Shown: piece after piece, positions 1-11,370 of the stretch
How the letters are laid out: the number at the start of each line of letters is the position of its first letter
Position numbering within the stretch: position 1 is the stretch's first letter
The notes under the pieces: generated by a model
What the model saw: the letters and a program-made list of their open reading frames with translations, nothing else
What the model was told of the DNA's origin: nothing
Databases searched by the model: none
Made by a program: the position numbers and the translations under genes
NCBI GenBank assembly: GCA_947311845.1
Contig: CAMZMU010000063.1
Span: 118,655,612 to 118,719,611, forward strand
DNA: 64,000 bases
Direction of reading: 5' to 3'
Source of the DNA: Poa pratensis
Lineage: Eukaryota > Streptophyta > Magnoliopsida > Poales > Poaceae

Positions 1-397
1 CCGTCTCGCTGGCGGCATGGAGTCGGCTGGTCAGCGGAGGCCACGAGTGGAGCACGTGGTGCCATGCAGGGCTTCGTCGAGGTTCGGGAGCTCGTGGTGC
101 CACGCAGTGCTTTGTCCATTCGGGTGGAGAAATCTAATAGAAAGCTCAGCAAGTTGTGTTGCTGATGAGCATAGGCAACGCACGGGCTCAAAACTTGATA
201 GCTCAACTTGTACACCATGTGACTATTTTTGCTCAAAACTTGCTAGCTCAACCTGTACACCATGTGACTATATTTGTGCAAAACTTGATAATGATGCTTG
301 ATGCAAATATGAATTCTAAAAATCGTAAGATTTAGAAAATTAACGTGGAACGATTAGAGTATTTATACCCCGTTGCAACGCACGGGCAGTTAGCTAG
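1..397 (+). mobile_element. Helitron, 3' terminal part (5' end outside window)
   Basis: The segment ends with a hairpin-forming stretch (CCCGTTGCAACGCACGGG, 370-387) followed shortly by CTAG (394-397) and then host T at 398. This is the standard Helitron 3' terminus: a short GC hairpin, then CTRR, insertion between A and T. The same end, in the opposite orientation, is seen at 12526. The interior holds a 45-bp tandem repeat (186-293). The 5' TC end and any helicase gene lie left of the window, so autonomy cannot be judged. Confidence 0.7.
186..293. repeat. 45-bp tandem repeat, about 2.3 copies
   Basis: Copies begin at 186 (GCTCAAAACTTGATAGCTCA), 231 (GCTCAAAACTTGCTAGCTCA) and, partially, 276 (GTGCAAAACTTGATAATG). 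They differ at a few positions and lie inside the Helitron body. Confidence 0.85.
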
Positions 398-771
398 TTC
401 AGAGAAAGACAGGTTCTGATCTCGAGGTGGGTGGTATCAAAGTGCCGGAAGGCACGGTCCTGACGATCCCCATCGCGGCGATGCATCGTGACAAGGAGGT
501 CTGGGGTGAGGACGCCGATGAATTCAAACCTATGAGGTTCGAGAAAGGTGTGACCATGGCTGCAAAGCACCCCAATGCATTGTTGTCTTTCTCCAGTGGG
601 CCGAGGTCGTGCATAGGGCAGAACTTTGCGATGATCGAAGCCAAGGCCGTGATCGCCGTGATTCTTCAGAGGTTCTCCTTCTCCCTATCCCCTAAATATG
701 TCCATGCCCCGATGGACGTGATCACGCTGCGGCCCAAGTTTGGGCTTCCCATGATCCTAAAGAGCCTGTAG
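398..771 (+). pseudogene. Cytochrome P450 3' fragment (CYP709-like), paralogue of the 8.4-kb gene
   Basis: An open frame from 400 to the stop at 769-771 encodes the last ~120 residues of a CYP72-clan P450. It includes the PERF-region residues and the haem loop FSSGPRSCIG with its Cys ligand. It is nearly identical to the end of the P450 gene at 8439-10478, and similarity continues about 240 bp past the stop (to about 1213, interrupted by the MITE at 950-1133). The I-helix, ExxR and everything upstream are missing, because a Helitron terminus sits exactly at the break. It is either the 3' half of a full paralogue split by the Helitron or a stand-alone remnant. As it stands it cannot make an enzyme. 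Confidence 0.85.
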
Positions 772-949
772 ATGTAGAGATATGCATATGGTGTAACCTT
801 AACACGATATTTTGTATTACTTCATTAGGGTTTTTACTTTAGATTGTACACTAGATATGCCAGTTAATTTGCCAGCATATAATGTCTTCATTTGTAAACA
901 AAAACACTAAAATAGTAAATTTTATGTTTTGTTGATTCCTTATTCCAAT

Positions 950-1133
950 CATTGTTCTAAAATTCGGCCGAATCACCGATTAACTGGCCGAGTAATCGCT
1001 ATTCAGTGGGTTACTGAATAGCCGATAAATACCGATTACCCGATTAATCGGCCGATTAACTGGCGAATAGGCCGATTATTCGCTATTCAGTGGCCGAGCG
1101 AGCCGTTACCAGTTAACGAATTCCTGAACAATG
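950..1133. mobile_element. hAT-type MITE, 184 bp
   Basis: The ends are CATTGTTC... and ...GAACAATG (inverted), and the 8-bp sequence ATTCCAAT is duplicated at 942-949 and 1134-1141. An 8-bp target-site duplication with short terminal inverted repeats is diagnostic of the hAT superfamily. The interior has repeated CGATTA/TAACTGGCCGA words and no coding capacity. It sits in the 3' flank of the P450 fragment, and the corresponding position near 10.64 kb behind the intact P450 lacks it. Confidence 0.85.
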
Positions 1134-1225
1134 ATTCCAATCTCCTGCAAACACTGTTTTACTAGAATCATTTTCAGTCAATCTCTACACGAGATGGGAA
1201 AGATCTATACCCCTGTTTTTTCCAT

Positions 1226-1545
1226 TTTGTTGATTGCTCGTGTGACCGAATTTTACAAAGATTTGTTTGGAATGGATGATGGATCCAGCCTGAGAATTGA
1301 TGGGATTGAATGTGACCATCTGAGTGACACTGACAAAAGAATGTTGACTAGAAGTTTTGTTCTAGAAGAAGTTAAGGAGGTGGTTTTTTAGCTCAAGCAC
1401 TTTAGGACTTGATGGCTTGCCTGCATGATTTTGTGAGAAGTTTTGGGATGTGATACTGTTTGACCTGAAAGAGCTATTTTATGCCTTTCATATAGGTAAA
1501 CTTGAAACATAGAGACTTAATCAAACTGCCGAATCTATTTTCACA
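1226..1545 (+). pseudogene. LINE ORF2 scrap (EN-RT linker and start of RT)
   Basis: The translation reads FYKDLFG...EEVKEVVF, then, after stops and frame changes, GLDGLPA, FCEKFWDVI and DLKELFYAFHIGKLET. This follows the same order as the linker and start of the reverse transcriptase domain in the complete LINE at 20291-27852 (FYKDLFKK...EEEVKAAVF...GPDGIS...[13 protein letters not shown]). It carries several stops and is dead. Its right side is broken by the MULE insertion site region at 1579. Confidence 0.7.
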
Positions 1546-1587
1546 CCGTGCAAGCACAATTATCCTAGCCAGGGGGTGTAAATGGAT

Positions 1588-2749
1588 GAGTTATTAGCAT
1601 AGAACCACCACATTTCACGTGAAATTTCGAAAAACCACCACTTTGTGTTTTGATCGCAGATACCCGCCGATATTCACTAAATTTGTTGCAATGTGCACTA
1701 AAAGCCGATTGATCGCGCGTTAACACGAAATCTGACAACGGGACCCACCAGTCAGTGCTTACGTGGTGGAATTTTGGCTGAGTTGGCAATGGGCCCACTT
1801 GTCAAATAATAAAAAAAGAAATAAAAAGTTAAAGGTGAAGCAGCAGCAGCTCGCCGCCCACCTCCTCTTTGCTTGCCGCCGCCCCAGCCCGCCGCCGCCC
1901 TAGCCCGCCGCCGCCCTGCTCCTCCCGCTGCCGCCCACCCCAGGCCCCCGCAACTCCTGCCTCCACCACCCCAGCCCGCCGCTGCCGCACGAAGCACATC
2001 TTCCCGGCCCGGCTGCAGTCAATCTCGAGCACGGGCGCGGTCGATCCCGACGTTTCCATCAACTCCGGCCTCCGTTTCCATCAATCCCTGCAGCCACCGA
2101 GATGCTCTGGAGCTCCGCCGTGGCATGTTCTTAATCCTCCGTGAGCCGTGCTTGCCGGGACGGCCGGGAGCCACCGGAATCGAGCCGTCTTCCTCGTCTC
2201 CGGCCGGAGATTGCCGCTGTCGATTAGCCGCCGTCCGACCGTACCCGAGCATGCTGACCATACCTACGCGCTCCTGGTGAGCTTGCGGCCGCCCGGCTCG
2301 TCGACGAAGAGGCGCGCCCGCATGCCGCGGCCCTCCTAATCGCGCCGCACACGCCAGCCGCTCGGGCATGCACCGGGCGGGGCGAGGCGGCCGCCGGCCG
2401 GGAAGCTCGACCTCGGCCGTGCACCGGGGCGGGGCGAGGCGGCGCGGCGTCGGCGGCCCGGTTGCGGAGGAAGGAGGCGGTCCTCCTTTGACTTTTTATT
2501 TGTTTAGATATTTTTTATTGCCTGATAGGTGGGCCCATGTCCACGTCAGAAAAAAATCCACACATTTGCCACGTAAGACCTGATTGGTGGGTCCCATATG
2601 TCAGAACGAGTGTCAATTCGTGTTCAATTTGTTTTTAGCGCACATTGCAATAAATGTCGTGAATACTGGCGGGTATCTGCGATCAAAACACAAAGTGGTG
2701 GTTTTTTCGAAATTTCACGTGAAATGTGGTGGTTCTATGCTAATAACTC
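1588..2749. mobile_element. Mutator-like element with long TIRs, Pack-MULE-like
   Basis: The element begins GAGTTATTAGCATAGAACC and ends with its reverse complement, and is flanked by the 9-bp direct repeat TAAATGGAT (1579-1587 and 2750-2758). The terminal inverted repeats are nearly identical for about 90 bp and recognisably similar for nearly 190 bp. A 9-bp duplication plus long TIRs is typical of Mutator-like elements. There is no transposase. The middle (about 1845-2490) is very GC-rich and unlike the AT-rich ends, as in elements that have captured gene sequence. No captured gene could be named. Confidence 0.85.
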
Positions 2750-2758
2750 TAAATGGAT

Positions 2759-4380
2759 GGTACAATTTTCATACCAAATCTGCTCAAATCTATTTTAAAG
2801 AATCATATCATATCCTATTCATATCTGACTTCAACGTGGTGCTAGAATATGGTGTAGGATGGTATAGCAAATAGCATGCAGATAGGGATTAATTAGTATT
2901 TATTAAGTTACCAAGTTAATTTGAAGAGCATGTCTAGCTCCAAACTCTGCCATCAGAAGGACTCATGGTTTTTTATATTTATACCACCCAACAAGTGTTT
3001 GGATTTAAATTAAACCATGTCTCTATTTTCTTATCTAATTGACTCTTGGCAGCTGAAAGGTTAAATCCCTCTTAAGTTTTTTTAAAAAAATCTCTGCGTG
3101 CAAGATTATTTATCTGAATTTGTTTGTTTCCTGTCTGAGTCCGTCTCGTATCCAATTCAATTCAGTGAACCGATATATCCGCATTCGAATCTGCAACAAT
3201 TATCAGTTTGACTCCAAATTCGAAACAAAATATGGCAAAAGATATGGTACAAGAAAAATCTAATCTGATCCGATTCGTTTACACCTACCTCTAGCGAACC
3301 AGCCATATTCACATATGGTGAAGTACTAGAGCACCGAAACTATATACCCTGCTACTCAATGACCCTGCTATGTTCAGCCACGACGCACACTACCGTGAGC
3401 CCGCATCTTCGTCCCCGGCGTAGTCTCTCGTACTTCGATACCTCCCCTACGCTGGAGGCTAACGGCGGCGCTGTGAGCAAGACACTGTTGAACCGTCGAG
3501 ACACTCTCGAGACACGGTTTGACCGTGTGGTTTATTTATAAAGCGAGACGAAATCCTATTTCGAGGAGACATTCTTGAAGAGTACTAACGGCAGCTTCCA
3601 CGACAGAGATGTTGTGAACACTTTGATCGGGAGAAGCCTAACTTGGCGTGAAATTACTTGCTGACAGCGCGTATATACGTGCACGATAACTATATTGACT
3701 GTTAAAGTGATATTCTCATCTTTGATCAACTCAAAACCGCCAGCTACTTCGTGCTACATCGTCTCAAAACAAAAAAGGTACATCACGTCGTCTTGCAAAA
3801 GTTAGTAAGCGATTCGTTGGCGAGGACAACCGGCCGGCGGGGAGATTGCCTACAGCAGGCATAAACAAACGAGGCAGAGCGTGTGCTACAGGCAGCGGCA
3901 GAATTCATCCATCTGGAACACGTTGTACATCAGCTCAAGTCTTCTTCTTCTTCTTCTTCTTTTTTTTTTTTGCGGGGAAGAGGTCAAGTGTCGTTTTGGA
4001 TGATAGCTCAAGGCTAGCTCTAGCTGGCTGGTGAAGGAGGGAGTTCGTTGAACACAGCGTGGTCTGGATGTTAATTGGCTACGTATTTTTCAATATTCTT
4101 ACCGAATTCCATTCGTTACCTACCTCAGCTCTTCTGCAAATAAAACTGTATTCCAACTCCACAAGCACGTTATTGTCTTCTTCGGCAAGGACCCTCCTTG
4201 GCAAGTAAACTGGATTCTGGACGAGGAAGAGAAGTCAATTAGAATAAACAAGTTCTCGACTAAAAATTGGTCACGTCTAGGAGGTCGCTAGCCTAGAAAC
4301 GTTCATGGTCGGTCTTGGAATGGATCAACAACATAAACCTTCAGCAGGCTTTGGAAATTGATTGTTAATTTGTAAAGACT
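2759..4380. other. Intergenic, no gene recognised
   Basis: AT-rich sequence without a convincing ORF. A short segment at 3528-3556 (TTTATAAAGCGAGACGAAAT) matches the reverse complement of 11385-11415 and resembles the 3' tail of a LINE. A TTC/T-rich simple repeat lies at 3939-3971. Confidence 0.5.
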
Positions 4381-5059
4381 CCGCTCCTCGTTAGATCCTA
4401 GCACGGTCACCTCCAACCCACCACCACCCTGCCTCCTCGTCGCCACTGCCACCAGCCTCCACCCCTGGGCGTGGTGGCCAACTCAGCCTTGGGAGCAGCG
4501 GAACCCGGCTTGCCAGCGCGGGTGCCAGGCGCTCTGATCTGACAACTTACGGGCAATCGGACTCGGTGGTACATTGTGCCATCTGACTCACTAGGTTGTC
4601 TCCGTGATGGCGGCTGCGTGAGGCATCGTCGTATAGGCGGCGCGGCATGGAAGCCCATTTTGTTGGTGGTTGTAGGACATTAGGAACAAGGGTGACTGTC
4701 TGTCGTGGTCTTGTGGACGATGTGGCGGCTGGATCTTGAGATGGTGATGGGCTTGACTTGCGTTGCTTTCAAGGACAGCGGCCCATATGAGACTCCATCC
4801 TTGGGTCGTGGAGTTTCCGGGACCGACAGTGGTATGTGATGCCCCTCCACCTCCAGATCCGGTTCAATTTCACTAGACAGGTGCTAGGTGAGGTGTCTCA
4901 CGCGCAGTCGTCATGCCAAACCTGTTGTTTGCGTCTACCAGAAGTTGTGTCTTTGTCGCCACATGAGGTGGATCGACAATGGTGCAATAGTGACTGGAAA
5001 CAAGGAGGTATGAGACGTTTCCTACTTCCAACTCCTCTAACGACATCTGACTAGCGGGG

Positions 5060-6075
5060 TATCATGGTAGAGGGTTTTTTGAAAACGATAGATTTGACGA
5101 CAATTATGCCCAAACTTTGGTGGAAACACTCTCTGATCAGGCAATTTTGCACGTCTGGTCGTGCTTTGCTAAAGGTGGTGGTTTAAGCTCGGCTTTGAAA
5201 GAAGACTCTTTCTATGCCGCCACTACTATCACAGTTCATAATGGAAAGAGACCCTTTTTGGGAGGCGCCATGACTAAATGGTTTCAAGCCGAAAGAAATT
5301 GCCCCTCTTATTTTTACTATCTCTAAGAGGAAAAGATGGAATATGTTAGGAGTGCACTTAATGAGAACAATTGGATCTCCAAATAACCCTAACTGAGGAG
5401 TTCTCCCTTCACATTTGGAGCAATAAGTGAAGCTTTGGGTTCAACCACAAGATGTTGTTCTTGATGAGGACGAGGAGGATGACATTGTGTGGAACATGTC
5501 GGCAACTGTTCAATATTTGGCTACCTCAGGTATAAAGCACAATTTTTCGGAGCTACCTCTTCCAACATGAAGACGATGGTTTGGCATATGTGCTCCCTCC
5601 CCCCACCCCCAATATTTTTTTTTGCTTGCCTTGCAACACAAAATAGATTGTGGACGGCGGACCGGCTTGTGAAAAGGGGGTGGCCGAATTGTGTTCTTGG
5701 CCCCCTATGCAAGCGAACCATGGAAACGGCGGAGCACCTCTTTGTCCATTGCTGTTTCACCACGAGGCTTTGGGGTTTTACCAAGGAACGGCTTGGAATT
5801 TATGCCATTGATCCAACTCAGTGGTCTACACAATCGTTCAACACTTTGTGGCTCAACATGACCAACAAACCATCTCCGAGCCGGAAGGCCATTGCTTCCC
5901 GACAAGGTTAAAAAGGAGGTGAAACTTTGGGCCACCGCGGATGCGAAGAGTTTGATCAATTTAATGCCGTGAGAGTTGTCTGTTTTGTAATATTTTATCT
6001 TTCATTCTCCTCAAACTCCTCTCTTAATTAATAGAATGAGACAAAGTTTTTGCCTCCGTTTCAAAAAAAGAAGAA
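5060..6075 (+). pseudogene. Degenerate LINE 3' part (zf-RVT region and A-rich tail)
   Basis: Frames at 5117-5326 and 5489-5911 encode decayed C-terminal ORF2 sequence. The first has LKEDSFYAATTITVHNGKRPF. The second has the zf-RVT zinc-finger segment: TADRL, then RGWPNC, a Cys pair, and ETAEHLFVHCCFTTRLW. Several stops and frame changes interrupt it. The 3' end shows AATTAATAGAATGAGACAAAG and an A-rich tract at about 6061-6075, as expected of a retroposed LINE tail. The segment 4380-5060 may be more of the same element, but I cannot recognise it. Confidence 0.7.
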
Positions 6076-6795
6076 GCTCGGATTTGATGGGTGGGGATGA
6101 AAATCCCAAGATCGTCATCCTTAGTGCATGTGAGGCAAAACCTTCTCGAAGGGTTTTCCTATGACTCTGTACTTTTGTTGTTTCGACCACTTTTCATAAA
6201 TTTTTTGTTAGGTTGGTGGAGTTAGTGTTGTGAGGCAATTGGCCTCTAGGTTTTTTGTCGAGTTGTTCAAGTTAGTTTTCTGACTTTGTCTGGCATATTT
6301 TGTAAAATGAAGTGTGTGTATAAACCAATGTAGAGACCGCTCGTACATCTTGCTTTTTTGAAGAAAAAAAGATTGATCCGATTATAGAAGTTTGCGGTTC
6401 TTTGGGAAAAAGTAGCATGGTTTATCTTATGGTGGGGTCTATGGACGAGACTACTTGGAAGTTGACCGCCATTAGGATCTACTGCGCCACGTTGGCCTAA
6501 AACGTTCAATTTTCCAGCACTACTCTAGCTTTGATGATTTTTTGGTTTGGAAAGTGCGGACACGCTGAAATACATTTTTTTGCTTAGCTTGTCATTCAAA
6601 AGAGGGTTTGAACAGATGATTGTCTACTTCGGCAAGGATGGCCAAATCGTGTCCTTTGTCCCCTTTGCCAGCAGGGACGGATTCAAGGGGGGACGAGCGG
6701 GGGCGACGCCCCCCCCCCCCCCTAACAATCTGCACTTTACGTGATAGGGATTAGTCAGATCGGTAATCCACAACGTGCATGAGAAGTTTCGCCCC

Positions 6796-6796
<1 letters not shown>

Positions 6797-6844
<48 letters not shown>
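6797..6844. repeat. Poly-C tract, 48 bases
   Basis: An uninterrupted run of C inside the hAT element. A shorter C run lies at about 6709-6722. Length is likely unstable, both in vivo and in sequencing. Confidence 0.9.
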
Positions 6845-7206
6845 TATGGGGCTGAAGCCCAACCTGCTAACTCTCTAAAAAGCATATGGACAACAGACGA
6901 ATATAAAAAGAAGCCCAACTTGGCATTAGCCCACTCTTAGAAAACGAGAGGTCATTTTCTTATCGCTACTAGCCTTGAACAGATTTTTTCTGCGGTGCAG
7001 TTGATACCTAGGGCAGTTTTACGGCGCCGCCGCCTCCAGCATAGGACCGATCAGAGATTCCCAACTGCACGAGTGCAAGGTTTGTCCTTCATCCCCAAAT
7101 CTGCGGTTCATGGTTTATGTCAACCATCCTCTTTTCTTTTCCATATAATTGCTTGAATCAGTTGCTTCCGAGGTACCAGATTATAGGATTTGAGATTGTG
7201 CCATAG

Positions 7207-7345
7207 TTGGTTGAATCAGTTGGAGTTTGGCTGATCTCTAGTGATCAGTCTCGAATTCCTGTAATTTCTGCTGTAAGAAAACTCCTTTCTATCTTAATTA
7301 ATAAAGAAGACGCGCATGGTTTATGCGTGTTCTGGAAAAAGAAAA
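7207..7345 (+). mobile_element. Truncated LINE tail or short retroposon with 14-bp TSD
   Basis: The 14-bp sequence AGATTGTGCCATAG flanks it (7193-7206 and 7345-7358, the first A of the second copy overlapping the A-rich tail). The body ends in TTAATTAATAAAGAAG... and GGAAAAAGAAAA, as in grass LINE tails (compare 6020-6075). Target-primed reverse transcription of a 5'-truncated copy explains it. Confidence 0.65.
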
Positions 7346-7502
7346 GATTGTGCCATAGTCATTGAGGAGGATAAGCAATTTGAGGGTCGCCGTGCTGCAA
7401 GTTTGTCGTGGATTATTTATCATCCAAACCTCTACTGTAGTGCAAATGCATAATAGTTTGCAGATCATCTAATTTCTTATTTTGTACCGTGATTTTTCAT
7501 GC

Positions 7503-7670
7503 TTATAAGTTATTAGCTTCCTGGTTGTTTGAGATTTAAATCTTTGCCCAAGCCTTAAAAAAACTTTGATTAGGCTTAATAAAATTATAAGTTATTAGCT
7601 TCCTGGTTATTTCAGATTTAAATCTTTGCCCAAACCTTATTTTTTTTTTTGACTAGGCTTAATAAAAATT
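7503..7670. repeat. Two ~82-bp tandem copies
   Basis: Copies start TTATAAGTTATTAGCTTCCT at 7503 and 7585 and differ at a handful of positions. They lie within the hAT element. Confidence 0.85.
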
Positions 7671-8286
7671 GTCGACATTTTCGGCACAGCAAACCATCGC
7701 CCCCCCCCTATGTCGGAATCCTGGCTCCGTCCCTGTTTGCCAGCAATGTTTGGGGTCGGAGGCTCATCTCCTCTTCAAGTGTCGATATACGATTAGAACT
7801 TGGAAATCGGTAAATATGTGGCTTCGCCTCCACAGCCTGTACTCGGAGTCTTGGGTGACGGCCACCATGGTCAAGAAGATGGATTCACCAGAATGCAAAC
7901 TATTTCGGATTGTAAATTTACAGCACCGTAGAATCAACATTTAGGATTTTGATTGGAATTTTTTGAAACTTTATAAGGTTGATTTTAAATAATAATAAAA
8001 AGGCTGCAAGGAGCCCTCCATTGTGACTTTCCGCAGGGTTGCTTGCTAGCTATACTTTCTCTAGAAGCCCTCGTTCGGATACCCACCTCGATATCGACTT
8101 CCAGGGCCAGGACCATGCGTGCGGCCGACGGCTCCGGCCAAGCCACACACGTTCCCACCAGCAGGAGATCTTCTAGTTGGTGCCCGGAACGTGAATGCAT
8201 CACAGCTGATGCCACTCGCACCAGCACCGCGACTCTCATGAGGTCGAGCCGTCCAGGACCAATGGTCAAAGCGCAGCCACAAACCA

Positions 8287-8294
8287 GTATAAAT
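8287..8294 (+). promoter_or_regulatory. TATA box of the P450 gene
   Basis: TATAAATA lies about 145 bp upstream of the P450 start codon, which leaves room for a 5' UTR of roughly 115-120 bases. This is inferred from position and consensus only. Confidence 0.55.
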
Positions 8295-8438
8295 ATCCCC
8301 CTCGTCGTCCCGAGTCTCACAACAGAATCACAGACATTTCCTAGTCTCAGGTCTCAGCTCACAACAGAGTCCCCGCTGACCTTGATCAGCAATCAACCCC
8401 CAACTAGCTACCTCCCGGCCGACTCCCGAGCGACCACC

Positions 8439-10478
8439 ATGACCACGGGTCTCGTCTGGACGGTGGCGGCGGCCGTCGTGGCGGTGCTGGCCTCGTGGGC
8501 TTTCAACGCGCTGGCCTACCTCGTGTGGAGGCCGCGCGCCATCACCAGGCACCTCCGCGCGCAGGGCGTCGGCGGGCCGGGCTACAGGTTCTTCGCCGGG
8601 AACCTCGGCGAGATCAAGCGGCTCCGCGCCGAGACCGCCGGCGCCTCGCTGGACGTCGGCTCCCACGACTTCGTCCCCATGGTGCAGCCGCACTTCCGCA
8701 AATGGATCCCCATCCACGGTACCAAACTGAACCTGTGATAAATCCTTTAGTAATTCGATGACATACTTCATCATGTTCTTACCTTGTGAGTTTGCTGTTC
8801 TGCAGGACGCACGTTCCTGTACTGGTTCGGGGCGAAGCCGACCCTGTGCATCGCCGACGTGAACGTCGTCAAGCAGGTGCTCTTCGACCGCAACGGGCTC
8901 TACCCCAAGAACGTCGGGAACCCGCACATCGCCCGCCTCCTCGGCAAGGGGCTCGTCCTCACCGACGGCGATGACTGGAAGCGCCACCGGAAGGTTGTCC
9001 ACCCTGCCTTCAACATGGACAAGCTCAAGGTATGTGTGTCCAGCAAGGCAGCAACACGTATTGACGTCTGTCTCTTGTATATTTCTTAACTAAAGCTTAG
9101 TACGCGTGTCACTTTTCCTGACGCTTTTCTGCATTGACAATTGGCACCAGATGATGACGGTGACCATGTCCTACTGTGCTGGGTCAATGATGTCGGAGTG
9201 GGGAGCAAAGTTGGAGAAGGGCGGCGAAGTGGAGATCGAGCTGAGCAGACAGTTCGAGGAGCTCACCGCAGATGTGATCTCTCACACAGCATTCGGGAGC
9301 AGCTACACTGAAGGGAAAAAGGTCTTTCTGGCGCAGAGGGAGCTCCAGTTCCTTGCCTTCTCCACCGCATTCGACGTCCAAATCCCAGCATTTAGGTGAA
9401 TAAAAGTTCTTGTTATTTCACCTTTTTCAGTTCAAATCAACATACAACGTACGAATCAACATACAACGTACGGTCAAGAGTAAATTGCAAAAAAAAAATC
9501 ACAATTACTCCATTAGGGCAATGTGGACAAAGACCCACCAAAATACACCAAAACAGGTTGTTTTCTTGTGAAGCGTTGATAACATTTACACGATATATTG
9601 TGTTTTTTTTTTTTGCAATTATCTCGTTTTCACACACACAAATTAAATCTATGTGTGTGTTTGGAAAATTGACCAGGTACCTTCCAACCGAAAAGAACCT
9701 CAAGATGTGGAAGCTCGACAAGGAGGTGAGGACCATGCTCATGGACATCATCAAAAGCCGGCTAGCAAGCAAAGACACCGAGGGCTACGGAAACGACCTG
9801 CTCGGGCTTATGTTGGAGGCGTGGGCGCCGGAGCATGGGGAGAATCCGATTCTGAGTATGGACGAGATCATAGACGAGTGCAAGACCTTCTTCTTCGCCG
9901 GGCACGACACCAGCTCGCACCTGCTCACGTGGACCATGTTCTTGTTGAGCACGCACCCGAAGTGGCAGGAGAAGCTCAGGGAGGAGGTGTTGAGAGAGTG
10001 TGGCAATGAGGTTCCCACCGGCGACATGCTCAACAAACTGAAGCTCGTCAACATGTTCCTGTTGGAAACTCTGAGGCTATACGCCCCTGTATCCATAATG
10101 CAGAGGAAGGCTGGTTTGGATCTCGAGGTCGGTGGCATCAAAGTGCCCCAAGGCACGGTTCTGTCAATCCCCATCGCGATGATACATCGTGACAAGGAGG
10201 TATGGGGTGACGATGCTGACGAATTCAAGCCTATGAGGTTCGAGAAAGGTGTCACCATGGCTGCGAAACACCCCAATGCATTGTTATCTTTCTCCAGTGG
10301 GCCGAGGTCGTGCATAGGGCAGAACTTTGCGATGATCGAAGCCAAGGCCGTGATCGCCGTGATTCTTCAGAGGTTCTCCTTCTCCCTATCCCCTAAGTAT
10401 GTCCATGCCCCGATGGATGTGATCACGCTACGGCCCAAGTTTGGTCTTCCCATGATCCTAAAAAGCCTGGAGATGTAG
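8439..10478 (+). CDS. Cytochrome P450, CYP72 clan, CYP709-like (4 exons, intact)
   Basis: Exons are 8439-8718, 8806-9029, 9151-9395 and 9677-10478, all with GT-AG introns, giving 516 residues, normal for a plant microsomal P450. The N-terminus is a membrane anchor rich in Val, Ala and Leu. The I-helix motif AGHDTS lies at about residues 324-329, the ExxR motif (ETLR) at about 380-383, and the haem loop FSSGPRSCIG has its ligand Cys at about 462. The enzyme should sit on the ER and take electrons from NADPH-P450 reductase. The CYP709 family in wheat includes fatty-acid hydroxylases, so lipid hydroxylation is a reasonable but unproved guess. The start was chosen because the anchor follows it directly and a TATA box lies upstream. 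A partial duplicate of the last exon is at 398-771. Confidence 0.9.
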
Positions 10479-11370
10479 GGATATCCATATAGTGTACTAA
10501 TGTTGAGTAACACGTTTGTATCTTAATTTCTCTAGGGTTTAGTTTATATTGTACAATAGATATGTGAGTTAATTTGCAACATACAACGTATTCGTTTGTA
10601 AATGAAATAATAATATGATATGTTTTAAATTTTTGTTGATGTTTTGTTACAATCACCAAGCACAATTTCACAATCGTTTTCAATCAATCTTGACACATGG
10701 GATGGGAAAGATCTATACAACTGTCACCGCTGCATATCTCCAAATCTAGCAAAAACTACACACTTGCAAAAGTGCAATTCTATTTGCTGAGTGACTTGCC
10801 CTCTTTCACTAAATTCCATAAAAAGAATATAATCAATCAAAAAAGTATAAATGGGATCTTATGAGTTTTGCTTATCTTTACTATTGAAGAGAAATTGCTG
10901 CCACCCGCTGATTCATTCTACCTTGTCACCACATCAGAGATTTGATATGCATCGGTTTGATAGATTAAGCTCGTGACGTTGTGATCATCCGGTGGTTGTG
11001 ACTTCAGATCTATTGATATTTCAACTTAACCGTCACAGATCATAGAATACATGCAAACGATTTTCAAGAAAAATAAAGAATATGCATGCCAGATAAGTCA
11101 AACAATATATATGGAGCAGCCTGTATGATGTCTGCTGACACATTCTAGAAATAAAATAAGTGGGATTCTGAAACGTACTTGGGACGTAGGTTTCTGAATC
11201 TACAGTTCTGAATCAAGTTGTGCTTATCTATGGTTAGACCACCAGACATGGTGGTGGCCGCCCCTTCCTCCGTAATATCCACGTTATCGTCGCTTGCAGC
11301 AGCAACCCTGTGGCGGCCTCGAAGCCCTTCAAAGACGAGGCTTGACAAATCTCCCCCCGCTACAAAATGG
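10479..11370. other. P450 3' flank and intergenic sequence
   Basis: The first ~240 bp (to about 10721) is shared with the flank of the P450 fragment at 771-1213. Beyond that I see no gene or repeat structure. Confidence 0.5.

Larger units (their letters stand above)
6672..7735. mobile_element. hAT-type element, 1064 bp, non-autonomous
   Basis: The ends are CAGGGACGGATTC and GGCTCCGTCCCTG (inverted) with the 8-bp duplication TTTGCCAG at 6664-6671 and 7736-7743. No transposase is encoded. The interior contains a 48-base C run (6797-6844), a retroposed LINE tail with its own duplication (7193-7358), and two ~82-bp tandem copies (7503-7670). The same end type recurs in the F-box pseudogene at 51682-52542. 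Confidence 0.85.
6540..7945 (+). pseudogene. Second LINE zf-RVT fragment, split by a hAT element
   Basis: To the left of the hAT insertion the sequence resembles RQGWPN.VLCPLCQQ (about 6600-6671). To the right (7736-7945) it continues in the same frame sense as CQQCLGSEAHLLFKCRYTIRTW. Together these form a LINE zf-RVT finger (C..C...H...C), with the insertion between the two halves. Many stops are present. The flanking 6076-6540 looks like old LINE 3' UTR, but I see no definite feature in it. Confidence 0.6.

Noticed and set aside
8328..9002. A 224-codon minus-strand open frame over P450 exons 1-2
   Set aside because: It runs antisense through exon-intron boundaries of a well-supported P450 gene. 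No domain.
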